Part shown: positions 37,146 to 44,503 of the stretch, piece after piece
Layout: every line of letters begins with the position of its first letter
Numbering within the stretch: the stretch's first letter is position 1
Made by a program: the position numbers and the translations under genes
The notes under the pieces: generated by a model
Databases searched by the model: none
What the model saw: only the letters and a program-made list of their open reading frames with translations
What the model was told of the DNA's origin: nothing
Origin: Rhodanobacter sp. OK091
GTDB taxonomy: Bacteria > Pseudomonadota > Gammaproteobacteria > Xanthomonadales > Rhodanobacteraceae
Direction of reading: 5' to 3'
Assembly (NCBI RefSeq): GCF_900142825.1
Contig: NZ_FRCH01000002.1
Location: forward strand, 682,001-746,000
DNA: 64,000 nucleotides

Positions 37146-37883
37146 CTATATCCGCCTGACCGTCGGTGAAAACAGATAACCCGAGCCACGAATCGATCTG
37201 ATCCGCTGCGGATGAGCTGGATCGGGCTCGATCTTGCGGCGCAGGCGTCCGATTTGCACGTCGATCGAGCGATCGAATGGCCCCGCATCGCGACCATGGA
37301 TGTGCGTCATCAGCTGGTCACGGGTAAGCACTTGATTGAAGTGCTCGACGAAAACCCGCAGCAAAGCGAACTCGCCGCTGGTCAGCGGTATGGGGTCGCC
37401 CTGGGGGCCGGACAGACTATGCGATTGCGGATCGAGCACGTAGCCATCAAACGACAAACGCCCGGTATCTGTCTTCGCCGGCGAGGACGCGCGGCGCAAG
37501 ACGCTGCGCACGCGAGCCAGCAACTCGCGCAGGTCGAACGGCTTGGTGACGTAGTCGTCCGCACCGAGCTCCAGGCCCACGATGCGGTCCACCGAGTCGC
37601 CACGCCCGGTCACGATGATCACCGGACCATGCCAGTACCCACGCAGATTTCGGGTCAGGCTGAAGCCGTCTTCGCCGGGCAGGCCGATATCGAGCATCAC
37701 GATATCGACCGGCTCGCTGTCGAGAACGTGGCGCATCTGGATGCCGTCGCCGGCAGTGCTGACACGAAAGCCGTGGCTGCCGAAGTAGCGGCTGAGGATA
37801 AGGGCAATCTCGGCGTCGTCATCGACCACCAGCAGATGTGCCGGCACAATCGTAGATGATGCAGGACTGGACGAGACGGCCAT
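37146..37883 (-). CDS. OmpR-family response regulator (245 aa)
   Basis: Receiver domain (about residues 16-130) with acidic pocket D21-D22-D23, phosphoacceptor D65 (IVMLDIGLPGEDGF), switch Thr in IIVTGRGDS and KPFDLRELLARV. A C-terminal winged-helix DNA-binding domain (about 142-240) carries VLTRDQLM, DRSIDVQIGRLRRKIE and IRGSGYLF. It probably takes phosphate from the hybrid kinase encoded 8 bases downstream. AAGGG precedes the ATG. The promoter lies in the 214-base gap shared with the divergent alcohol dehydrogenase; the FNR-type site there is nearer the dehydrogenase. Confidence 0.93.
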   Translation of the reverse strand: MAVSSSPASSTIVPAHLLVVDDDAEIALILSRYFGSHGFRVSTAGDGIQMRHVLDSEPVDIVMLDIGLPGEDGFSLTRNLRGYWHGPVIIVTGRGDSVDRIVGLELGADDYVTKPFDLRELLARVRSVLRRASSPAKTDTGRLSFDGYVLDPQSHSLSGPQGDPIPLTSGEFALLRVFVEHFNQVLTRDQLMTHIHGRDAGPFDRSIDVQIGRLRRKIEPDPAHPQRIRSIRGSGYLFSPTVRRI

Positions 37884-38027
37884 CTAAACCCTTGATACGC
37901 GGGAGTGCCCGGTCAAGCACACAAGCTGGAGCATACCCCGACGCCGGCCGCCTTGCAGCAGCTGAGCTGATCCAAGGATTTCGCTTAAATATGCCCGGCG
38001 GGCGGTGACGTCCATCGAGTTGGCGTG

Positions 38028-38041
38028 TTGAGCCATATCAA
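38028..38041 (+). promoter_or_regulatory. FNR-type site TTGAGccatATCAA upstream of alcohol dehydrogenase
   Basis: Matches TTGAT-N4-ATCAA with one mismatch, 57 bases before the ATG at 38098. A weak -10-like GATGAT (38065-38070) lies 23 bases downstream of it. Confidence 0.6.
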
Positions 38042-38097
38042 CCTGCCCAAGTGCTGGTATGCGCGATGATGCGTTCCTCCCGAACGAGGACAAGATC

Positions 38098-39081
38098 ATG
38101 CGCGCCATGGTGCTGAGCAAGGTCGGCGAGCCGCTGACGCTCCAGTCGTTGCCCGATCCACTACCAGGTAACGATGAGGTGCTGCTGCGGGTGGAAGCTT
38201 GTGGCGTATGCCGCACAGATCTGCACGTCGTCGATGGCGAACTGCCGAATATCGTGACGCCGCTGATTCCAGGGCACGAGTGCGTCGGCATAGTCGAGGT
38301 GCTTGGCCCTGGTGTTTCTGGGCTGAAGCCGGGGCAGCGGGTAGGTGTGCCTTGGCTGGGTGGCACTTGCCATCATTGCGAGTACTGCCGCGGGGGCCGT
38401 GAAAACCTGTGCGATACGCCGGAATTTACCGGCTATACACGGCCTGGCGGTTATGCGAGCCACATCGTCGCACGCGCGGATTACTGCGTGCCGTTGCACC
38501 ATGATGCCGACCCCGTCGCCATCGCGCCGCTGCTGTGCGCAGGTCTGATCGGCTGGCGTTGTCTGGCGAAGACAGGGCAGGCGAAGCGTATCGGTCTCTA
38601 CGGTTTTGGGGCGGCAGCGCACATCGTCACCCAGATCGCCTGTCGGCAGCAGCGCGATGTCTACGCCTTCACGCGAGCCGGAGATATCACTGCGCAGACT
38701 TTTGCGCGCTCGCTCGGCGCCGTATGGGCTGGGTCATCCGATGAAATGCCGCCTGTGCCACTGGATGCAGCGATCCTGTTCGCACCCATAGGCGATCTGG
38801 TTCCGCTGGCACTGCGCGCCGTGAAGAAGGGCGGCAGGGTCGTGTGCGGCGGCATCCATATGTCCGATATCCCCTCATTCCCTTATCGCTGGCTATGGGA
38901 GGAGCGAGAGGTGGTTTCTGTTGCCAATCTGACGCGCGCCGATGCGCATGATTTCTTCGCGGCAAAGGAATGCAAAGACATAAGGACCGCCACACGCATC
39001 TACCCGCTCGAACAAGCCAATCAGGCTCTGGGCGATCTGCGCGCGGGACGACTGAGCGGCGCTGCGGTGCTAAAACCATAA
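38098..39081 (+). CDS. Zinc-dependent alcohol dehydrogenase family protein (327 aa)
   Basis: A medium-chain dehydrogenase/reductase. The catalytic zinc site is the Cys in VEACGVCRTDLH (near residue 36) with GHECVG. The structural zinc cysteines are in CHHCEYCRGGRENLC (about 97-111). A Rossmann segment GLYGFGAAAHIV follows at about 180. It should oxidise alcohols or reduce aldehydes with NAD(P). The ATG at 38098 follows GAGGACA, and an upstream in-frame start is less likely. The FNR-type site 57 bases upstream suggests a fermentative or low-oxygen role. Confidence 0.9.
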   Translation: MRAMVLSKVGEPLTLQSLPDPLPGNDEVLLRVEACGVCRTDLHVVDGELPNIVTPLIPGHECVGIVEVLGPGVSGLKPGQRVGVPWLGGTCHHCEYCRGGRENLCDTPEFTGYTRPGGYASHIVARADYCVPLHHDADPVAIAPLLCAGLIGWRCLAKTGQAKRIGLYGFGAAAHIVTQIACRQQRDVYAFTRAGDITAQTFARSLGAVWAGSSDEMPPVPLDAAILFAPIGDLVPLALRAVKKGGRVVCGGIHMSDIPSFPYRWLWEEREVVSVANLTRADAHDFFAAKECKDIRTATRIYPLEQANQALGDLRAGRLSGAAVLKP

Positions 39082-39113
39082 GGCGATGTATGGGCGCGGT
39101 GGCGTCCGCCGGC

Positions 39114-39545
39114 TCAGGCCGGCAGGTACGCGCGAAGCTCGGTGGGAGAGAGAGCAAGCAGATCGCTGGGGACCTCGCCCACGACGCACTTCAACGCTTG
39201 CTCGTCGAGACGATCGCGTAGCACGCTGAGAAATCGCGGCGGCGCCATCAACACGAGATGGTCGTATTGGTTCCCCAGACGTCCTTGCCGAATGGCGTCG
39301 CACAGCAGGTCGGCAAATTGCATCGCATGCTTTTTCCGCAGCGAAGTACGCGGTTCGATGGCATGGTGCGCCGAGTTCGCGCTTTCGTTGGTACGCCCCA
39401 ATCGCCCATGCTCGGGGTGCTGCCCTGGCGAACGACTGTCGGGATCGGTGAAGCATGCGATCTCGATCAGGTCCGCGCCTTTCTTGGATATTTCGAACAA
39501 GCGTGCCTTGGCGGCATCGGCGACCAGTAACCAGGTCTTCGACAT
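39114..39545 (-). CDS. Host-attachment-type protein (143 aa)
   Basis: The protein begins MSKTWLLVADAAKARLFEI, has a central HP-H-GR-RTNES region, and ends with YDHLVLMAPPRFLSVLRDRL and LSPTELRAYLPA. This layout is that of the small proteins annotated as required for attachment to host cells; their biochemical role is not established. The ATG at 39545 is preferred over a GTG at 39560 because GGAG lies 8 bases before it. No signal peptide is present. An FNR-type palindrome lies 143 bases upstream. Confidence 0.75.
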   Translation of the reverse strand: MSKTWLLVADAAKARLFEISKKGADLIEIACFTDPDSRSPGQHPEHGRLGRTNESANSAHHAIEPRTSLRKKHAMQFADLLCDAIRQGRLGNQYDHLVLMAPPRFLSVLRDRLDEQALKCVVGEVPSDLLALSPTELRAYLPA

Positions 39546-39687
39546 GTTGGCGTTCTCCACGTGACCATAACAACCGCGGGTGCTTTAAGCGCTGGCGGCA
39601 TCGGTGCTCGAAAGCTTTGCCCTTCGTCCGGCCCATTTTCCGGGGCGACGACGCAATCGAAGCCTATGACCCTGATGGACGCGCGTC

Positions 39688-39701
39688 TTGACGCTGGTCA
39701 A
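39688..39701. promoter_or_regulatory. FNR-type palindrome TTGACgctgGTCAA
   Basis: A symmetric match to TTGAN-N4-NTCAA between the attachment-type gene (start 39545) and the end of the DUF3775-like gene. The minus-strand gene at 39114-39545 is the likely target. The spacing is larger than at the other sites, so confidence is lower. Confidence 0.45.
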
Positions 39702-39738
39702 CAACTGCAGAAATCACCTTCTCCAGCCCATGAGTTGC

Positions 39739-40206
39739 CTATGTGCGAAAGGTCGGTTCGCGCACCGGCTCGCCAGAGAAGCCGAGTGTGGACAAACCTT
39801 CCTGAAGGAAATTTCCCACCATCGACATGCCAAGCAGGTAGCGAGCCGTCTGCGCGTAATGCACCTCGGCAGTGTCCCCGCGGATCGCTGACCAGTCCGT
39901 CGCCGAGCAATGGTCACGGCCAAGCCATGTCAACGCCACGAGATCGACTTGTTGGTCCTCCCGCAAATCGTCGATTAGCGAATGCAGCTCCTGCAACACG
40001 GTCGCATGTTGACATCCATTTCCTTGCGCACGGGGCGCTTCGACGCTTTCGGAATCCGATGGACAATGATTTTCCGCCGGTTCGGCGAGCACGTCCTTGC
40101 TGTCGCAATCGCGAAGTTTGCCGATGATGAAATAGACGGTATCGACGGGTATCGACAATACCTGTTCGGGCTTGTTCGTGGTTGGCTCGGCAGCGGCTCC
40201 GGTCAA
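39739..40206 (-). CDS. DUF3775-like protein (155 aa)
   Basis: The segments VLSIPVDTVYFIIGKLRDCDSKD, LIDDLREDQQVDLVALTWLGR and QTARYLLGMSMVGNFLQEGLSTLGFS match the pattern of DUF3775 proteins: an N-terminal helix pair, an Asp/Glu-Asp-Gln-Val-Asp-Leu-Val-Ala-Leu core and a C-terminal helix. Function unknown. It appears to start at a TTG (40206) 7 bases after the nitroreductase stop, with only a weak ribosome site, so translation is probably coupled. It likely shares the nitroreductase FNR-type promoter. Confidence 0.7.
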   Translation of the reverse strand: MTGAAAEPTTNKPEQVLSIPVDTVYFIIGKLRDCDSKDVLAEPAENHCPSDSESVEAPRAQGNGCQHATVLQELHSLIDDLREDQQVDLVALTWLGRDHCSATDWSAIRGDTAEVHYAQTARYLLGMSMVGNFLQEGLSTLGFSGEPVREPTFRT

Positions 40207-40213
40207 GGTGGCT

Positions 40214-40894
40214 CTACCGATACAGCTCTGGATTTATCCAGGCTTTCGGGCGACCGACCGTTTGGACGAAGGTGACAAACTGCTTGTCATCCAGTTTCAG
40301 GGCTTCCGCCAGCTTCTTCTGGTCGAACGCGCCACGAAACACCGTGCCAAGACCTTCGGATGCGCAGAACAGATAGACATTCTGTCCGATAAACGCGCTA
40401 TCAACCGAGGCGAACAATCGCCGGTCTTCGGCGAGAACATCGGGCATGCGGTCGCCATGCGCAACGTAGATGAGCTCCACGGGAGCTTCGCCGACAAATT
40501 CCTGCAGTCCGGTTGTGGCCCGGATATCCGTATCCAGGTAAGACAGCAACTCGTGCCGCTCAGGTGCATATATCCATACGCCATCGGCCATTGCCACATA
40601 GATATCGATGACCATGACATGCCGCCAGAAAGGCGCTGTGCGCTCGCCTGTCGCCGGCCGATTGATTCCGAACGCAGCCCAAAGCAGTTCCGACAGTAAT
40701 CTGACGGGTAGCGAACGGCTATCGTATTCACGTGTGGAATGCCGCAGCCGCAGGGCATCGATCAATAGCAGCCCGCCGTGCGTGCGGACCGGGGGCAATA
40801 CATAGGCCTGGGCTGCTGGCGTTCTCGGATCCGGGACGGCAGCTTCTGCGCAGATGATTGCTGCGCTTTTATCCATGTCTTGCTTGAGTGCCAT
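40214..40894 (-). CDS. Nitroreductase family protein, SagB/ThcOx-like (226 aa)
   Basis: The N-terminal RLRHSTREYDSRSLPVRLLSELLWAAFG is the FMN-contact pattern of nitroreductases. The C-terminal SVDSAFIGQNVYLFCASEGLGTVFRGAFD completes the flavin-binding fold. It probably uses FMN and NAD(P)H to reduce small nitro or quinone compounds; the natural substrate is unknown. GGGGGAG lies 6 bases before the ATG. An FNR-type site and a TAAACA -10-like hexamer lie upstream. Confidence 0.85.
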   Translation of the reverse strand: MALKQDMDKSAAIICAEAAVPDPRTPAAQAYVLPPVRTHGGLLLIDALRLRHSTREYDSRSLPVRLLSELLWAAFGINRPATGERTAPFWRHVMVIDIYVAMADGVWIYAPERHELLSYLDTDIRATTGLQEFVGEAPVELIYVAHGDRMPDVLAEDRRLFASVDSAFIGQNVYLFCASEGLGTVFRGAFDQKKLAEALKLDDKQFVTFVQTVGRPKAWINPELYR

Positions 40895-40960
40895 AAACGC
40901 TCCCCCGGTTCTTTACCGTGCCGCGTATCCGACGGCTCCCATGCGACAACCGTGGAAAGA

Positions 40961-41002
40961 TGTTTACTATGCTGCGCGGCTGCGCTCGTTGACCTGGGTC
41001 AA
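40961..41002 (-). promoter_or_regulatory. FNR-type promoter of the nitroreductase operon
   Basis: The palindrome TTGACctggGTCAA (40989-41002) is followed on the minus strand, after 22 bases, by the hexamer TAAACA (40966-40961). That is where a -10 box should lie if the site is centred at -41.5. The start codon is 67 bases further on. Confidence 0.6.
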
Positions 41003-41176
41003 TAACCCGGAGGTAGCGCCACTGTCGGCTCCAAGCGCTTTTGCGGCCGCATCCCATAGGCAGTTTCTGGTATTTCCTTGCCGAAACGAGGCGCGTCGGA
41101 ATGCCATGCATGCGCAAATGACAGGGTGCCACCCTCGGCGAAGCGTGAGCCTTGGTCGGGTCGTTTTCACACTGAA

Positions 41177-41218
41177 TTGATGGAGGTCAAATTGACCGGT
41201 CGGGAGGGGGCGTAAACA
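41177..41218 (+). promoter_or_regulatory. FNR-type promoter of the phosphorylase/PRPP synthase operon
   Basis: TTGATggagGTCAA (41177-41190; one mismatch to consensus) is followed after exactly 22 bases by TAAACA (41213-41218), the same hexamer and spacing as in the divergent promoter. It fits a class II FNR-activated promoter. The proposed ATG is 37 bases beyond the hexamer. Confidence 0.65.
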
Positions 41219-41254
41219 TCCTGGTGAATGCCACCCATGCCGGCCTGACCAACC

Positions 41255-42799
41255 ATGTCCGCTCATGCACCAGAGATCGAGACGTTTTCCATGCCGCGCC
41301 TTGAAGCCGGCCACTTGCGCCGGCTTGGCATCGACACCGGGCATGAGTATGTCGTGTATCTCAACAGGGATTCGCCGATTTGCCGCAGCGAGGGATTCGG
41401 CGCGCATTCACGCCTTGAGTTGCGCGTGGGGGCGCAGCGGGTACTGGCGACACTGAACATCGTTGAGGATGGGTTGCTGGGCGTGGATGAGGCCGGGCTG
41501 TCCGAGTCGGCCTGGTTCTCCTTGCTGCCCCGCGCCGACGAGCGCGTGATCATCGCGCATCCACCCAGCCTGGACTCGTTGGCTTCGGTGCGGGCGAAGA
41601 TTTATGGCAACGCGCTGGACGAGTCCGCACTGCACGGCATTGTCCGGGATATCGTTGGAAATCGTTACTCCAGCATTGAATTGGCAGCGTTCATCACCGC
41701 CGCCGGTGGCGACCGTCTGAGTATCGAAGAAGTCATCGCGCTGACGAAGGCCATGGTGCAGACCGGCACGCAACTGCATTGGGCGCAACCGCTGGTTGTC
41801 GATAAGCACTGTATTGGTGGACTCGCCGGCAACCGCACGACGCCTATCGTCGTGGCGATCGCTGCGGAACTGGGGCTGACGATGCCCAAGACGTCTTCAC
41901 GGGCGATTACTTCAGCGGCAGGTACCGCCGACGCCATGGCGATGCTTGCACCTGTCGATCTGAACGAAACGCAGATACGCCGCGTCGTGGAAGCGTGCGG
42001 AGGCTGTATTGCGTGGGGTGGCGCGATGAACCTGGCTCCTGCAGACGACAAGCTGATTCGGGTCGAGCGTGCACTGGATATCGACAGTGCCGGGCAGATG
42101 GTGGCGTCCGTGCTGTCGAAGAAAATAGCTGCGGGCTCCACTCACGTGGTGATTGACGTGCCGGTCGGACCAACCGCCAAAGTGCGCGATCAAGCGGAAG
42201 CCGAATCGCTGGCCAGGTTGATGCAACAGGTTGCGGGTGCTTTCGGCTTGCAACTGCGCGTGCTGATCAGCGACGGTACCCAACCGGTGGGGCGAGGCAT
42301 CGGACCTGCTCTGGAAGCGCACGACGTATTGGCCGTACTGCGCAACGACCCGCACGCTCCAGCCGACCTGCGTGCACATGCCTTGACTGTCGCCGCCGCA
42401 GTGTTGGAGCTGGGCGGCGTTGCTAGCGCCGATTCATCGCTTGCGATGGCGACAACTTGTCTGGAGACGGGCAAGGCATGGCAGCGCTTCCAATCCATTT
42501 GCATCGCACAGGGAGGAATGCGCACGCCGGGAAAAGCCGCTTATCAGCAAGCTGTTCTGGCTTCGCAGCCAGGGCGCGTGATCGCGATCGACAACCGCAG
42601 CCTGTCCCGCGTCGCCAAGTTGGCCGGCGCGCCTGCCGCGCCGCTGGCCGGGCTCACGCTCGACGCCCATCTCGGCGAGACGGTGGCGGCCGGGCAACCT
42701 CTTTTTACGCTCCATGCGCAAAGTCCCGGGGAGCTGGCTTACGCCATGGAATACGTATCCCGCCATTCCGGCATCGTTTCTGTCGAGGTATCCGCATGA
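41255..42799 (+). CDS. Thymidine/AMP phosphorylase family protein (514 aa)
   Basis: The sequence follows the long phosphorylase branch that includes archaeal AMP phosphorylase. It has an N-terminal LGIDTGHEYVVYLNRD domain, then YSSIELAAFITAA, the phosphate-binding VDKHCIGGLAGNRTTPIV near residue 185 and KTSSRAITSAAGTADAM. It should split a nucleoside or nucleoside monophosphate with phosphate to give base and a ribose phosphate. The coupled PRPP synthase gene (ATGA overlap) supports a salvage loop between ribose phosphates and PRPP. The start is uncertain: 41255 has no clear ribosome site, and 41291 (MPRLEAG) gives 502 aa, closer to the family. Confidence 0.85.
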   Translation: MSAHAPEIETFSMPRLEAGHLRRLGIDTGHEYVVYLNRDSPICRSEGFGAHSRLELRVGAQRVLATLNIVEDGLLGVDEAGLSESAWFSLLPRADERVIIAHPPSLDSLASVRAKIYGNALDESALHGIVRDIVGNRYSSIELAAFITAAGGDRLSIEEVIALTKAMVQTGTQLHWAQPLVVDKHCIGGLAGNRTTPIVVAIAAELGLTMPKTSSRAITSAAGTADAMAMLAPVDLNETQIRRVVEACGGCIAWGGAMNLAPADDKLIRVERALDIDSAGQMVASVLSKKIAAGSTHVVIDVPVGPTAKVRDQAEAESLARLMQQVAGAFGLQLRVLISDGTQPVGRGIGPALEAHDVLAVLRNDPHAPADLRAHALTVAAAVLELGGVASADSSLAMATTCLETGKAWQRFQSICIAQGGMRTPGKAAYQQAVLASQPGRVIAIDNRSLSRVAKLAGAPAAPLAGLTLDAHLGETVAAGQPLFTLHAQSPGELAYAMEYVSRHSGIVSVEVSA

Positions 42800-43707
42800 A
42801 CACGCTCTATGCCATGCCAGGCAACGAGGCTTTTGCCGAATTGCTGTCGCTTCATACAGGCTATCAACGCCAGAAGCTGTTGCTTCACCACTTCCCTGAT
42901 GGTGAAACGTTGATTCAAATGGCCCCGCCGCAGGGTGGTGACGCCGTGATCGTATGCACGCTGGATCATCCCGATGCGAAGGTGCTACCGCTGATGATGG
43001 CTGCGGCGACAGCACGCGAACTGGGTGCCGCGCGCGTCGGTCTGGTCGCACCTTATCTGGCCTATATGCGCCAGGACATGCGATTCAATCCGGGCGAAGC
43101 CCTGTCCGCCAAGATCTTCGGCGAATGGCTGGGGCACACCTTCGATTGGCTGGTTACAGTGGACCCGCATCTGCATCGCCACGCGACGCTTGCCGAGGTG
43201 TATCCGCATGCTGCGCATGTCGTGCATGCGGCATCGCAGCTGGCCGTCTGGATCGACGCCCATGTGACTATGCCGCTGATCATCGGACCCGACAGCGAAA
43301 GTGCGCAATGGGTCACCGCCGTGTCAAACCTGCTGTGCGCGCCGAGCGTGGTTGCGCGCAAGGAGCGACATGGTGATCGCGACGTGGAAGTCTTCCTGCC
43401 TGAGATAGACAAATGGCGGGACCACACGCCCGTCTTGGTCGATGACATCATCGCCAGCGGCGGGACCATGATTCAGACGCTACGCTGTCTGCATGGGCGA
43501 GCATCCCTGCCACCCGTCTGCGTGGCACTGCATGGGGTATTCACCGAGGGAGTGCTCGACAATATGCGAGCCGAAGGAGCGGGGCTGATTGTCACCAGCA
43601 ACACCGTCGTCACCGCGGCATCGCAGATCGATATCAGCAAACCGGTCGCCGAAGCGATGGTCAGCCTGTGCGCGGCTCACCCGGCGGAAGCAGTGGCGCC
43701 GGCATAA
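42796..43707 (+). CDS. Ribose-phosphate pyrophosphokinase (PRPP synthase) homologue (303 aa)
   Basis: Recognisable motifs are HHFPDGETLIQ (substrate loop), VAPYLAYMRQDMRFNPGEALSAK (ATP/divalent-metal region), DPHLHRH and the PRPP-binding loop VLVDDIIASGGTM. All parts of the Prs fold are present, but the sequence is more divergent than a housekeeping Prs and the gene is paired with a phosphorylase. It is probably a second, condition-specific enzyme. GAGGT precedes the ATG, which overlaps the phosphorylase stop. Confidence 0.88.
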   Translation: MNTLYAMPGNEAFAELLSLHTGYQRQKLLLHHFPDGETLIQMAPPQGGDAVIVCTLDHPDAKVLPLMMAAATARELGAARVGLVAPYLAYMRQDMRFNPGEALSAKIFGEWLGHTFDWLVTVDPHLHRHATLAEVYPHAAHVVHAASQLAVWIDAHVTMPLIIGPDSESAQWVTAVSNLLCAPSVVARKERHGDRDVEVFLPEIDKWRDHTPVLVDDIIASGGTMIQTLRCLHGRASLPPVCVALHGVFTEGVLDNMRAEGAGLIVTSNTVVTAASQIDISKPVAEAMVSLCAAHPAEAVAPA

Positions 43708-43789
43708 ATAAGAAGTTTGTCCGCCACTGCCATGGATCGCCAGGACGGTCACTGGTTCGTGCCATTTGCCGAGTTGTGGCGACTCGACC

Positions 43790-44299
43790 TTACCAGGGGT
43801 TGTCTTTGATGTTCAAACGATACGAAAGCTGATTGACGGCAATATCCCCCACGAAGGTCATGGCGGCGATGGTCGCCATATCCGTTGGGCCAAGACCGGC
43901 ATATGCTCCAGTCAGTGCCAGTGCGCCAGCCACAAAATCGAGTTGGTCGAAGGGAATCCATGATGCGCCCGGATTGATGTGCAACATGCGTTTGATGAGG
44001 CTCTTGAGGGCATCGCCGAGCATTGCGCCACCGCCCAGGCCGAGACCAAGCAGCAGCCAATGTTGATAGTTGACCAACGACCACGATGCATGGACCCGGT
44101 ATTGCAATCCAGTCACCAGCACTCCCGTGGCGACCCCCGCCAGAAAGCCAAGCACGGTTTTGTGGCTGCCGAGAAGTCGGTCGTGGATAGGACGATTCCA
44201 GCCATGCCAGTAACGGAGGAAGGGCGGCGCCATGTTGGCGCAGTACGCAGGGAGCATGAAGTAGGCGAGGTGTAGCGAACGGGTCCACCAATCGTTCAT
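43790..44299 (-). CDS. CarS-like (CDP-archaeol synthase family) membrane protein (169 aa)
   Basis: A polytopic membrane protein with about four hydrophobic helices. FMLPAYCANMAPPFLRY, then RLLGSHKTVLGFLAGVATG and GGGAMLGDALKSLIKR reproduce the conserved layout of the CarS/DUF46 family: PAYxANxxP, DGHKTxxG-like and GDxxxSFIKRR-like motifs. Archaeal members use CTP to activate unsaturated archaetidic acid. In a bacterium with ester lipids the substrate is uncertain, and a CdsA-like role on another polyprenyl or lipid phosphate is inference. AGGAG lies 9 bases before the ATG. It is convergent with the PRPP synthase gene. Confidence 0.75.
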   Translation of the reverse strand: MNDWWTRSLHLAYFMLPAYCANMAPPFLRYWHGWNRPIHDRLLGSHKTVLGFLAGVATGVLVTGLQYRVHASWSLVNYQHWLLLGLGLGGGAMLGDALKSLIKRMLHINPGASWIPFDQLDFVAGALALTGAYAGLGPTDMATIAAMTFVGDIAVNQLSYRLNIKDNPW

Positions 44300-44503
44300 G
44301 AAACCGTGCTCCTGGATTAGCTCATTGTATTGTCCCGCGACGCACGACTAAGCATGCGAGACATCTTGTCGTCCCGCTGGTCAGGCCGGGAAGAGTTCGC
44401 TCGGCAGAGGATATCGTGGCTGATCTGGTTGCTGGCGGCCCAAGACGGGCCTACATTGTGAAACAGGCATGTCGACGATTTGCTTTCGCAAAGAGGGGTG
44501 GCC

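Noticed and set aside
37890..37920. TTGAT and GTCAA half-sites before the response regulator
   Set aside because: Spacing is far larger than 4 bases, so it does not form an FNR site.
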